From a virus, in the IMG/VR virus record IMGVR_UViG_3300047668_001673, positions 1 through 21,028 of that record: DNA of 21,028 nt; one strand, written 5' to 3'. The translations under genes and the position numbers were made by a program. Numbering within the stretch: position 1 is the first letter of the stretch; every line of letters starts with the position of its first letter. The notes beneath the pieces are model-generated. The model was not told the DNA's origin, searched no databases, and saw only the letters and a list, made by a program, of their open reading frames with translations. This document shows, one piece after another, positions 8,701 through 16,401 of this stretch.

Positions 8701-10154
8701 TCTTTCGGCGTTACGCCGGTCGCCTCCCGCAGCCGAAAACCTTGCAGCACAACATCGGCAGGGTCTTGGCCAGCGGCCAGAGCCCGCTTTGCTAAACCGA
8801 GGCGCTGGTGTCCGTCGGCCACTATCAGCGTGCCGTCGGTCCTTTCATAAACTGTGATGATCCCCGCCTTAGAGCGGTCAAACCTAGATACCGACGTGAG
8901 CGCGTCCGTTACGCCCTCGGCATCGCCGCCTGCCTTGTACTGCATGAGCTTTGCATCGGTTTCCAACGTTGCCGGATTAAACTCCTCCAGCGTTTTGTTT
9001 GTGGCAAGTCTGCCGCCTGGCAATAACTGCTCCGACGGCACTATTGCCTCGACGTTAATCGGCGCCTGATCTTCAGCCTGGGCACGCGAAACGTCCACGG
9101 CCTCGCTGTGCTCCTTAGTGCCTGTGTTTGATGGCTTAGAAACATTGCGCCGGGTTATTTCTTCCGTAACCTCTTTAAGGCGCAGTGGGTCAACGCCAGA
9201 CTTAGCAAGCTGTTTCACCATTTGTTCGTTTTGCAATATTTCTTTAATGGCGGTATAGCTGCCGGTCCCGCGCTCGAAGCCTTTGGCTGCATAGACTCCA
9301 GTATCTATTAGACCACTTGCAGCGCCGCGCACAACGCCAGCGCCAAGGCTTACGGCTAAAACCGTCGCTAAAGCATCGGCTTTAGTATAAGGGCTGTCGA
9401 TACTCCGCTTATAATCAAAAACCTCTGTTTGTATGTATGTCTCCGAAACCCCAGCGATAGCGCCCTCAGTTAAAACGCCTTTGAGTATATTCGTCCCAAT
9501 GCCCGCGGCTGGCTTTAACCAGCCATACCCTAGAAGCATTGTCGCGGCGACCGCGGGATCTGTAAACGCCGCGCCCGCCGTGCCTGCCATGCTTGCAAGA
9601 CCAGAGCCGCGCTGCATAATAGATTGATTTTTTCTTCGCTTTTCTGCCAGGCCTTCGCTTAATCGGCCTAGCATTTTTTTGTCTGTTTCGATTATATCCG
9701 GAAACTCTACGCTGGCCCGGCGTATTAGCAATGCCTCATAGAGCGAGTCACGCCCTTCCGTCCCTTTGCTGAAATACATCCGGCGGCCTGCTTCTGTTGC
9801 AGCCACCATTTTTAGATTGTCGTCTAAAAATACATCGCCGTTATTTATTAAACCGTCGTTGTATTTCCTTTGCTCCTCACTTGGCAAATTTCGATAATGG
9901 CCATCCATTCCGTGGTAATCGGAGTCAAGATCCTGCAATGAAGCGACATTATAAACCTCTAATAACTTTTCCTGGCGGTCGGCATACGCGGGTCGCTCGT
10001 TCGTGTCTTGCGATGTTGAGAGCCCTTCCAGGCGCAAATTGGAAAAACCAGCGTCAACCGTCTGGCCAAACGTGGGCGTAGTTTGTTCAATGTGCCTGAC
10101 GCCTTCGCTCAGCTCTAGCTTTTTATTGTATTGTCCACCATAGAAGGAACTCAT
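5709..10154 (-). CDS. Giant internal virion protein with membrane region, ParB-like, RelA/SpoT-like and ART-like segments
   Basis: A 1481-residue protein whose ATG overlaps the previous stop (ATGA). Residues 1-180 are polar and helical. Residues 183-290 are Gly/Ala-rich and hydrophobic (ASMAGTAGAAFTDPAVAATM, then ATVLAVSLGAGVVRGAA), typical of podoviral ejection proteins that enter membranes. Residues about 367-475 look like a ParB/sulfiredoxin-fold domain, with DGTLIVADGHQRLGLAKRAL at 440-459. A Lys/Arg-rich linker lies at 788-812. Residues about 905-1015 resemble RelA/SpoT nucleotidyltransferases (HIRDSFRFK, GWRMVAYDIQMPN, LVEWYIPLRELEEAK, HLLFEKWR). Residues 1205-1276 resemble the ADP-ribosyltransferase domain of polyvalent proteins (VTVYRA, NPGDWVSISKKYAEDHG, EGNSLHEWSW). 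No lytic transglycosylase motif is visible. Position after the gp14- and gp15-like genes supports packaging and ejection. Enzyme activities are inferences from motif resemblance. Confidence 0.85.
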   Translation of the reverse strand: MSSFYGGQYNKKLELSEGVRHIEQTTPTFGQTVDAGFSNLRLEGLSTSQDTNERPAYADRQEKLLEVYNVASLQDLDSDYHGMDGHYRNLPSEEQRKYNDGLINNGDVFLDDNLKMVAATEAGRRMYFSKGTEGRDSLYEALLIRRASVEFPDIIETDKKMLGRLSEGLAEKRRKNQSIMQRGSGLASMAGTAGAAFTDPAVAATMLLGYGWLKPAAGIGTNILKGVLTEGAIAGVSETYIQTEVFDYKRSIDSPYTKADALATVLAVSLGAGVVRGAASGLIDTGVYAAKGFERGTGSYTAIKEILQNEQMVKQLAKSGVDPLRLKEVTEEITRRNVSKPSNTGTKEHSEAVDVSRAQAEDQAPINVEAIVPSEQLLPGGRLATNKTLEEFNPATLETDAKLMQYKAGGDAEGVTDALTSVSRFDRSKAGIITVYERTDGTLIVADGHQRLGLAKRALAAGQDPADVVLQGFRLREATGVTPKDARVEAAMINIADDKGTAIDAAKVLREVTDQDTLDLLEATITKKSVAYTQGQSLAKLEGDAFGLVANGDVKPSYAAIVGDLISGEAQQLKALDVLRKTDPSNIDEARSIVNQVKALGFTQGKTTDLFGDVDIANNLFIERAQLIGAMMKRLKKEKATFNQLLERETTITGKGNKLDQEANLEAKTDAENVLNQIERLANTTGPVSEAITRGAQRIANGEKPGTVVGGVIKDVSSGLENVSRKIDGDNGPGGVNRGAEPAEGRAVDAAVKGSVDDPAERAIDEATEAARVRAADKAEASGPAKLSKREKADNRNKTKRLNRLRKKKADAKTLTPEQRRQLRDADIEARGLDAVRKDAPFRADELDPEGNPVNPVSRNATPMEKALELRELSKANDALVKPALAAIDKALGTESKTNFKKLSTIVSKVTRPSVLKKRPWFGAEHIRDSFRFKTAGNTVDDSYKALEIFLEQVPGARLVKIDYEKAIEPGEWGWRMVAYDIQMPNRQLVEWYIPLRELEEAKGTNHLLFEKWRDEDYAKVMADPKRAAEYEADVTESYDSYQAAYLAGLERTGVTEAEARASLINMRASAESLTGTKSSATSPTVKGPAEGLDNQAAPSLTAKNPGSDTTTVDPSRDINTLDTVKTSSDIIPKTGEKSMDAPGSYRMEHEAPEPEPGASLDDVSNIYPDDIYSPDAARLYGSNGDDISRESAEIIKQARGNPDSIVTVYRAIPEGMDEINPGDWVSISKKYAEDHGVRSVGEPGGGGHVVVSREVRAGDIYTEGNSLHEWSWAPPVREAGEVVDTASKTVLPSKKLTVRVNRRAVDVLQNPTMGQRQQFTASIRAEMKADGVVNPDLLPLTRSTQDELGNTWLWDSSATMHTWMEAELEKLGHKNLSQNGANNAALKVQEAERLAEKTQGVVGAARLAEAAKDTGNEALDPANNVDLFDAARARMDMEDMEVSAGYRNDGTEILKSARQYAKELDDELEGLKALEACIKG

Positions 10155-12733
10155 TTACCGGAACCGAGCAGGTCTATATTGAAGAAGCCAGCGCCGCCAT
10201 AACCGATATACCCCTCCCTCCGGCTTGTTTCGCTAAACTGTGGAGTGTCCTCGTACTTAACGGTGAACTTGCTGCCATCCTTTTTTAAGAGATAGTCCCC
10301 GTTTTCTAGGCGCACACAAAACTCGCCGCCAGGTCCCGCAGGCTCTAAGCGCCCTTGGTCCTTATAAATATCAAAAGCCATTTCCGCGTCCGCGTAGTTC
10401 GCCGCCTCCATGTCCTTGTGGATTAGCTTTTCGGCCTCTACTGCCTCCTCTACGGTGCTGTATGACGGCCAAACCATGCCGTCGGCTTGTGTGGTTTCTA
10501 CAAAATCACGCCAGGCCTTAAATTCTTCCGGGTTATCTAAATTGTATTCCTGTCCCGTTTTCGGGTTGTATGTGGCGACCAATGTGGCGCGTCCGTTGTT
10601 TAGGAACTCCTCATTGACAACCGCACCCTTAAATGACGTAACTTCGCCGCCTGGCTGCACTTTTGCGCCGCCGCTTGTGGCCACGCCGTCAGACCAGGCA
10701 AGAATTTCCTTTGCCCCAAAAACCCCGGCGCTGTTTATAGGCGCCTTATTTACCTCGCGTCTGCTAGTTATCACCGCCGCATCTACAAAATTTTCGGCAG
10801 TTAAGTCCTGACGCCAATAATTAAAAGCATCCTGATTAACGTCCCGCCTTGGTGTCGGATACTTAACGCCGTCTATTGAGATCATGCCGCCCGTCGCTAC
10901 CCGCACCGCCTGGTCTAGCAGGCTGCCGTCGATTACATCATCTGCTGGCAGGCCTTGCTTGTACCTGAGTCCGGCATACGCATCCGCTATGGCATTATCT
11001 GCCACGCCTCTGGCGTGAGAGCCATATCCGTTATAAGCCACTGGCCCGATTCGTGAATCAAGCTCGGTTATAAATTTATCGTTGCTTGGGAATTGACCTT
11101 TTCCAAGGTTTTTTCGTATATCTCCCCCGGCTATTATTGTTTTTACGTTTGTGCCCGTTGGATCGTCTAGTAACACTCCACCAAGAAACGCCATTGGTGA
11201 TGCGCCGTTTTTATCCAATGCCTCGAACGTCGCCTGCTGTACTTGCGGATTACTGTCCGAGCTAACTATCTCACGCAGGATCCCGGCCTTTGTGTTTACG
11301 TCGCCTTTTGTATAAGCAACACTTAGAGCGTCTATTTGTTCGGCAGGAAACCCTGTTACCGGCCTACCTAACTGCCTGGATAGTATCTCGCCATTCGTTG
11401 CGGCCTGTTTGTAAGTGTCCGACTCGTTTAAGCCGCCCTTTATTTCTTCCGTCAAGCCCATGACGTTACCGTAATGAGCCGGGTCGCTTGCAATTAGTTC
11501 ACCTTGCGCCTTGTGAGTTGCTTTAAGAGCATCCAGCAAAGATTGATCGCCGCCGCTATAGTTTTCCGCTAGGTCTATTTCTCGGGTTTCTATTATTGCC
11601 CTTTGCATGTCTGGTGTCAGATTGTGAAAATTGGCTTTAGCCATCCATGACATGACATTTGTATCAATAATATTGCTGCTGTCGCCCGACTCGGCGGCCT
11701 TTGCAAACACATCCTCTGCTCGCTCTGGCAATGAGCCCGTTACTGCAAACTCCTTCTGGATCCTATCCACCTCGTCGGTCAGCATTTTGGCGTTCTGTTT
11801 GTCCCTCGCCTTGGCCGCTGCCGCTTCTCGGTTTTCCAGTATTACCTGCTGATTGATCTGCCGCTCTATTGCGTTCTGTACAACGCCCAGCTCTTTCGGT
11901 GACAGGTCACCAGGCTCATAACCAAGGTCTGCCAGGTCCAGCTTTTTCAAATTCTCCGCAAACGCCAGTCCACCCTCTAGGCCATCCCGATCCATGACAC
12001 GCGCAAACTGCCCCAGGATCACCTGTTTATCCATTTCCTTGTCTATTGTCAGACCAAGTTCTGCCGTCTTTAATGGACTTAAACCCAAGCCGCCATCTTG
12101 CTCCGGCAGGGCCGCATTCCTAAGTGATAGTTGGTATTTTTCGCTCAGTTCGCCCAAAACCTCTGCGTTACCATCATTGGCGGCGTTTAGCAGGTCGGTC
12201 CGCTCTTGGTCCAGGTTTGTTAGCAGGGCCGCCTCCTGCACCGCCCGCTCGCGTTTATAAATACGGGCGCTAATTCTCTGGCTGGCGCCCATGCTTATGG
12301 AATCCACCTGGTTCTTAATCATCCCATGCAGGCGAGGATCTGCGGTTTTCATAACTCCGCTATAGGCCCCTTCTACCGCCGCGTTATAACCATCCAGGTC
12401 CTCCGAGTTTAGAAGTTCCTGCTCGCCCACAACCTGGCGAATGTCTATTTGAAGCTCGGCCTGGTAGGCATCGACCGCAGACTTATTGAATGCCGCGCTT
12501 GCAACTGAATCACCTTCCTGCAATGTCGGCGGCGTATAGGCGCCCATCGAACCTGCGGCCAGGCCCTTTTCTGCGCTATCTCGCGCCGTTGCTTGTGTTA
12601 GGTTTTTTGTTATGCTCCGACGTCCAGCGGCCAGGCGCACCTCTAACCCTTGCCACATCTGCGCCTCGCTTGGGTTTGCGGCTATTGCTTGCGGGCTTGG
12701 ATCGAACTCTAAGCGTTTTGCTTTTGGAGGCAT
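10151..12733 (-). CDS. Internal virion protein, gp15-like position
   Basis: An 860-residue helical protein between the gp14-like gene and the 1481-residue core protein, which is the place of gp15 in T7-like phages. I chose the ATG at 12731-12733 (MPPKAKRLEF), 10 bases after the previous stop with GAGAA just upstream. The frame extends to a TTG at 12769 that would overlap the gp14-like gene; that start has no good ribosome-binding site. The N-terminal half is rich in Ala, Gln and Glu helices (for example SAAFNKSAVDAYQAELQIDIRQV and a likely coiled coil around ENREAAAAKARDKQNAKMLTDEVDRI). The C-terminal part is more mixed (MVWPSYSTVEEAVEAEKLIHK, then GGEFCVRLENGDYLLKKDGS). No membrane segment and no catalytic motif is evident. 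In T7 the gp14-gp15-gp16 proteins form the core and then the envelope-spanning ejection channel; by order this protein should belong to that complex. Confidence 0.8.
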   Translation of the reverse strand: MPPKAKRLEFDPSPQAIAANPSEAQMWQGLEVRLAAGRRSITKNLTQATARDSAEKGLAAGSMGAYTPPTLQEGDSVASAAFNKSAVDAYQAELQIDIRQVVGEQELLNSEDLDGYNAAVEGAYSGVMKTADPRLHGMIKNQVDSISMGASQRISARIYKRERAVQEAALLTNLDQERTDLLNAANDGNAEVLGELSEKYQLSLRNAALPEQDGGLGLSPLKTAELGLTIDKEMDKQVILGQFARVMDRDGLEGGLAFAENLKKLDLADLGYEPGDLSPKELGVVQNAIERQINQQVILENREAAAAKARDKQNAKMLTDEVDRIQKEFAVTGSLPERAEDVFAKAAESGDSSNIIDTNVMSWMAKANFHNLTPDMQRAIIETREIDLAENYSGGDQSLLDALKATHKAQGELIASDPAHYGNVMGLTEEIKGGLNESDTYKQAATNGEILSRQLGRPVTGFPAEQIDALSVAYTKGDVNTKAGILREIVSSDSNPQVQQATFEALDKNGASPMAFLGGVLLDDPTGTNVKTIIAGGDIRKNLGKGQFPSNDKFITELDSRIGPVAYNGYGSHARGVADNAIADAYAGLRYKQGLPADDVIDGSLLDQAVRVATGGMISIDGVKYPTPRRDVNQDAFNYWRQDLTAENFVDAAVITSRREVNKAPINSAGVFGAKEILAWSDGVATSGGAKVQPGGEVTSFKGAVVNEEFLNNGRATLVATYNPKTGQEYNLDNPEEFKAWRDFVETTQADGMVWPSYSTVEEAVEAEKLIHKDMEAANYADAEMAFDIYKDQGRLEPAGPGGEFCVRLENGDYLLKKDGSKFTVKYEDTPQFSETSRREGYIGYGGAGFFNIDLLGSGK

Positions 12734-12743
12734 ATTATTCTCA

Positions 12744-13244
12744 TTATTTCGGGCTTGGCGGACCGACAAAATTAGGGCTGTTAGGATTTCCTGACCCCTG
12801 CGGCCCGTCGGAAGGTGTTCCGCCTATCGAGTAAGCATCCATTCCTGCGCCCGCAATCGTTGACACCATAGAAATTCTTGACGTTTGCTGTGCTGTCCTG
12901 GTGTTTAGGTCCAACGCCTTGTTATAGGCCGATGCGCTGGCCTGATCTGTGGCGATACCCAGCTCGCTGTTATAGATTGACTCAGCGGCCATATTGCCGA
13001 AAGAGCCCTCGGTAGCACGAACGCCACCAGCTCCGGCCTTGTTGTTCTGCGAGGCCAGCGCGGTCAATAGGCGTTTTCTGCGCTGTATTTCCCGGCTGTT
13101 TGTTTCGAGCTCGGCGGATGTTTTCTTTTGCTCGTTTGCAGCCTTCACGGCGCTTGCCTGCTGTTTTTGACTGTAAACCGTGGCCGCTGTGGAAACCGCC
13201 AAAGACGCCCACCAAACCCACACTGGAACTGCTGCTTGCGCCAC
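12744..13244 (-). CDS. Internal virion protein A-like (T7 gp14 type)
   Basis: A 166-residue protein with one hydrophobic segment at the N-terminus (VPVWVWWASLAVSTAATVYS, residues 6-25) followed by a long polar helix (QKQQASAVKAANEQKK and onwards) with coiled-coil character. Then come the GGVRATEGSFGNMAAES motif near residues 74-90 and a Gly/Pro-rich tail. This layout (membrane segment, helix, GSFG-like turn) is typical of gp14-like ejection proteins, which in T7 insert in the outer membrane as part of the DNA ejection channel. The start is GTG at 13242-13244, with GGAGG 6 bases upstream that overlaps the end of the preceding tail tubular B gene; only 2 bases separate the two. The spacing implies coupled translation. 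I am confident of the family type from order plus architecture, but no single motif is diagnostic. Confidence 0.85.
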   Translation of the reverse strand: MAQAAVPVWVWWASLAVSTAATVYSQKQQASAVKAANEQKKTSAELETNSREIQRRKRLLTALASQNNKAGAGGVRATEGSFGNMAAESIYNSELGIATDQASASAYNKALDLNTRTAQQTSRISMVSTIAGAGMDAYSIGGTPSDGPQGSGNPNSPNFVGPPSPK

Positions 13245-13246
13245 CT

Positions 13247-15391
13247 TTAGCCTCCTATCTCATGCTCTATAATGATCCCTAGTATAGTCATAGGCTCGGG
13301 CTCATTGTGTAATATGGTCACTGTTGGCGATTGAAGCCACTCACTATCGCCAGGCTCATAATTATAGAATCCGGTTTTACCTGTTGGCACTGTGTCCAGG
13401 TTGTCCACGTTAAGCTCTCGGAGTGACTGCTTGGCGCCGTTGATAGAAATGCCCGCGGTATCCGATGACTGCACTTGAACCTTAACAATTCGCTTAAAGT
13501 CGCCCATCGTCGTGCCGGTTTTGGTCGGAAACGCGGGTGGCATTGTCTCGGCCTTCGCCTCAAACGGCAGGCCAACCTCCACAACGGTCCCACGGCTGTC
13601 CAGTGTAATGGCCCCGTTGGACACCGTCTTATCTACGCGCCTGGCCCCGTCTACCTTAACCTGAACAACCTTCCCGTTAAGATGTGAAAGGCCCGTGACG
13701 GTCTTCCCTGGTGACGCCAGCGTGATAGTTACCTGACTGTCCAAAAAAACGTCGTCTGAAAGTTGTTCTATATAGTATTTATCTTCCCCATTAATCCTCC
13801 TTTTTACCAGGATATAGACTTCATCATCCACTACTGCAACGGATCTGATCTTGCCATCTGTAGACCACGGCACCCAGGCCACGATCTCATACTCCGCACT
13901 TAACAATAAAACCGCCATCGTGCCGTCGCCGTTTACAACATAAACATAGTTAGAATCATCCCGCGTTGTGCCTTTTAAGGCCGCCATATCAATTGGATCG
14001 TTAAATATTTCCGGCGTGAGAGCCGACAGGTTTTGTGAGATAAAGGACTCTTTTAGTAGGTCATAAGTTAACTGCCGGACCTGTTTGCCACGGCGCTGTA
14101 TAAATATGGATGATCCGTCAATTCGCACCGGGCGCACCCTAGACGAACCCCACTCAGTTTGTAATGGTGCCGTCGCCTCGGGCGTCAGAATATCCTCCAG
14201 CACAGCGTGCTCGCCACCCGTTGAGTACAGTTCCAACCTGCGGCCTGGCACAACCGCCTGGACAGCATTGACCTGGTCTGTGTCCAGAACAGTGAAAATG
14301 CCCTCGTCTTCGTAAGCGGACCCAAGCCCCAGGTTATACAGGTCGTTTGTCACAGAACCCAGGAAGGCCGTCGGTTTGTCCCGAAGCCCACCAAGAATAA
14401 GGCGCCCGCCAAAAAAGCACGCCGTCGAAGCCCATCCTCTGGTCGCCGACATAATTGGCTCTCGTCGTGTGCTGCCCGTGCTGGTTCTCACCGTTGTTAC
14501 CGTAATACCGTCTGTAGTAGATCCCAGCCGGATAAGCTGCCAAGGTTGTGCGCTCTCGGCGGAAAATGTCACGTCGAAAACGTCAGACGAAACATACGCC
14601 ACAGAAATCCCGTTCGCCGTTAGGCCCTGTATTCTAGAGGCGCCGATGTATGGCGCTCGTGTTGCCAGCCTGATTGTAGCTGACATGGTCATGCTTCTTG
14701 AATTTGGCGGGGCTGATCGACCAACTCGGCCACCTGTTAGGCCTACTTTGAGCGCCTTCTCTATGGCGTCGGCCATGGCTGCGCCGTTGCTGGTGTACCA
14801 TATATCACCAGCAACATAGGCATTATCCACTAGCAGGCTAAAAGCACCCGACTTTGTGCCGCCCAAAGTTATGCGCTGAACCTCGTCTGCTGCTGTTGGG
14901 CTCGAAGGATCGAAAAAATCTCCCAGGGGTATGTTTTGAAAATCAAATTCCTCAAGCGTCCAGGCTGTATGGGATGTACCGCGCACCAGGCGGCGCTGCT
15001 TCAGTTGCGGATGAAAGATAAACATGGTATCCGCAGACTGCGTATAACCAATTCTTCGGGCTCTTGTCGTGCCCCAGGGCGCCCCTTCGCCCGCTCCGGT
15101 TTTTGTTGCTTGCAGCACGCCGTCCTTATAAACGCGGAGATTCTCGTCAGAAAAAGCAATAAGATAGCGTTGCTCCGTATTAAATTGGAACGGCGCAAGT
15201 TTCCCGTCGCTTGGGATCTCTGCAATTATCTTTGTGCCGGGGCGCCGACTGAATCCGCCCTGGATTAATATACGAATGTTATTGGCTGATTTTAACCCGT
15301 TAAAATACTGCTGTAGGTCCATTCTGGACGCCAGGCGAGGGTCTAAAACTCCCGATGTGAATTTGGACTGTAGCGGGTTTACTGTAGCCAC
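13247..15391 (-). CDS. Tail tubular protein B-like tail nozzle protein
   Basis: A 714-residue beta-rich protein. The N-terminus has the conserved opening of podoviral nozzle/tail tubular B proteins (SKFTSGVLDPRLASRMDLQQY, then IRILIQGGFSRRPGTKIIAE and TEQRYLIAFSDENLRVYKDG). Later beta-propeller-like segments include YVYVVNGDGTMAVLLL and AEYEIVAWVPWSTDGKIRSV. T7 gp12 is 794 residues, so the size is close to that family. It builds the tube end below the gp11 adaptor through which core proteins and DNA pass, and it contacts the spikes. The start is GTG, overlapping the TAG stop of the preceding gene by one base (TAGTG), so ribosomes very probably re-initiate. The tail adaptor gene lies directly upstream and the gp14-like core gene directly downstream, the same order as T7 genes 11-12-14. 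Confidence 0.88.
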   Translation of the reverse strand: MATVNPLQSKFTSGVLDPRLASRMDLQQYFNGLKSANNIRILIQGGFSRRPGTKIIAEIPSDGKLAPFQFNTEQRYLIAFSDENLRVYKDGVLQATKTGAGEGAPWGTTRARRIGYTQSADTMFIFHPQLKQRRLVRGTSHTAWTLEEFDFQNIPLGDFFDPSSPTAADEVQRITLGGTKSGAFSLLVDNAYVAGDIWYTSNGAAMADAIEKALKVGLTGGRVGRSAPPNSRSMTMSATIRLATRAPYIGASRIQGLTANGISVAYVSSDVFDVTFSAESAQPWQLIRLGSTTDGITVTTVRTSTGSTRREPIMSATRGWASTACFFGGRLILGGLRDKPTAFLGSVTNDLYNLGLGSAYEDEGIFTVLDTDQVNAVQAVVPGRRLELYSTGGEHAVLEDILTPEATAPLQTEWGSSRVRPVRIDGSSIFIQRRGKQVRQLTYDLLKESFISQNLSALTPEIFNDPIDMAALKGTTRDDSNYVYVVNGDGTMAVLLLSAEYEIVAWVPWSTDGKIRSVAVVDDEVYILVKRRINGEDKYYIEQLSDDVFLDSQVTITLASPGKTVTGLSHLNGKVVQVKVDGARRVDKTVSNGAITLDSRGTVVEVGLPFEAKAETMPPAFPTKTGTTMGDFKRIVKVQVQSSDTAGISINGAKQSLRELNVDNLDTVPTGKTGFYNYEPGDSEWLQSPTVTILHNEPEPMTILGIIIEHEIGG

Positions 15392-15972
15392 TAGCCTCTG
15401 ACCAGTATAATGTCCGGCGTTGGCGGCATTTCCGGAGGCCTTCCGGATGCGTCTGCTTGGATAGCGGACGCAATTAAGCCGTTATCCCTGGCGTTACCAT
15501 ATAGCGCCGTGTGCAGCGTGGCCGTGTCGCTCTTAACTCCCGTTACCGGCTTGGCCATGCGAAGGGCCAAAAGATGTGTCAGCGCCGGAACGTAATAGGG
15601 CGGAAGATACTCCTCGCTTACCCTATAGATAAAATCCACCTCCATCGTGGTGTTATTAGTGAAAACCTTATCCTCATATATCTCATATTCAGCCCGAGGA
15701 TAAACACCTTTGAGCTTTAATAATTTCGGATCCGACGGGAGTTGAAAGGCATTTTGCCACTTATGGTTCGGCTTGCCAGCAAGCAACGCTAGAGAACGCT
15801 GCGCACTGGCAAACCGCCAATAGTGATTTACATTTGTTAGAAGTTCCCTATAGATGTCCTCATACATAGCAAACCCGGTAGTGGCTGCCTTGCCTGGATC
15901 ATCTATTGACACAATGACCTTAGAGCCCAACAAAAGGGCCGCCGAAGAAACTATGCTGATCTTTGAAGCCAT
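15391..15972 (-). CDS. Tail tubular protein A-like tail adaptor
   Basis: A 193-residue protein resembling T7 gp11, the adaptor ring between portal and nozzle. Family-like segments are ISIVSSAALLLGSKVIVSID at the N-terminus, YEDIYRELLTNVNHYWRFAS around residues 38-57, WQNAFQLPSDPKLLKLKGVYP around 73-93, and the C-terminal helix region YVPALTHLLALRMAKPVTG with a Pro-rich end (PPEMPPTPDIILV). T7 gp11 is 196 residues. I use the ATG at 15970-15972, which has AGGA 7 bases upstream; a TTG directly before it could extend the protein by one residue. The ribosome-binding site lies between the T-run of the strong terminator and the start codon, so this gene would be expressed mainly by read-through or from a promoter not seen here. 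Confidence 0.88.
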   Translation of the reverse strand: MASKISIVSSAALLLGSKVIVSIDDPGKAATTGFAMYEDIYRELLTNVNHYWRFASAQRSLALLAGKPNHKWQNAFQLPSDPKLLKLKGVYPRAEYEIYEDKVFTNNTTMEVDFIYRVSEEYLPPYYVPALTHLLALRMAKPVTGVKSDTATLHTALYGNARDNGLIASAIQADASGRPPEMPPTPDIILVRG

Positions 15973-15983
15973 CAAAAAATCCT

Positions 15984-16028
15984 AAAAATTGGACCAGCGC
16001 CAACGGGGTTAACCGCCGACGCCGGTCC
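15984..16028 (-). terminator. Intrinsic terminator after the capsid module
   Basis: On the minus strand the arm GGACCGGCGTCGGCGG (16028 down to 16013) pairs over 16 positions with CCGTTGGCGCTGGTCC (16006 down to 15991), counting G-U pairs, around the 6-base loop TTAACC. The stem is followed at once by AATTTTT. This is a textbook rho-independent terminator for minus-strand transcripts. It lies between the decoration-like gene and the tail adaptor gene, the place where T7 has its T-phi terminator. Confidence 0.93.
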
Positions 16029-16052
16029 TAGAGGGCCACCAAAGCCACAAGT

Positions 16053-16361
16053 TTAACGCGAGTCAGTTATTGTTACCGCAGTCTGATCTGTGGTATCTAC
16101 CACTCCAGCCGCGTTAGTAATTACAACAACGATTGCCGCATCTGCCAGTGCCTCATTACTGAGGCCCAAGTTGGTCACAATAGTAACGAAAATGGTGTCG
16201 CCAATTTGTGCCGTGCTCGCTATAGATTGCCCGTCTGTGGTGCCGCCAAAGTATCCGGCGGCGTCCACTACGGTAATAGCGTCCTGGGTTTTGTATGTAA
16301 ACAAACCAGGGGCATTGGGACCGCCGCCTGCTCTGCTCATTAAGTCACGATTAAAAGCCAT
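16053..16361 (-). CDS. Small head protein, probable capsid decoration protein
   Basis: A 102-residue protein encoded directly after the major capsid gene. The ATG at 16359-16361 (MAFNRDLMSRAGG) has GAGGAG 6 bases upstream; a longer frame from 16379 would place that ribosome-binding site inside the gene, so the short form is preferred. The N-terminal half (NAPGLFTYKTQDAITVVDAAGYF at about residues 16-38, then IGDTIFVTIVT) matches a type of small protein I know next to capsid genes in many tailed phages. The second half is a Val/Thr-rich strand pattern ending in TAVTITDSR. A cement or decoration role on the capsid surface is inferred from position and size. It shares the transcript segment that ends at the terminator just downstream, so it would be made at high level with the capsid protein. 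Confidence 0.75.
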   Translation of the reverse strand: MAFNRDLMSRAGGGPNAPGLFTYKTQDAITVVDAAGYFGGTTDGQSIASTAQIGDTIFVTIVTNLGLSNEALADAAIVVVITNAAGVVDTTDQTAVTITDSR

Positions 16362-16401
16362 GCTGTTCTCCTCGAACAATAAATATAAGGCTATAAGATG
16401 C

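Noticed and set aside
12734-12769. Extended TTG start for the gp15-like gene
   Set aside because: It would overlap the gp14-like gene by 26 bases without a ribosome-binding site, while the ATG at 12733 is placed 10 bases after the previous stop.
16362-16379. Upstream ATG for the decoration-like protein (MFEENS extension)
   Set aside because: The codons for the extension contain the GAGGAG site that serves the ATG at 16361, and family members I know begin with a sequence like MAFN.
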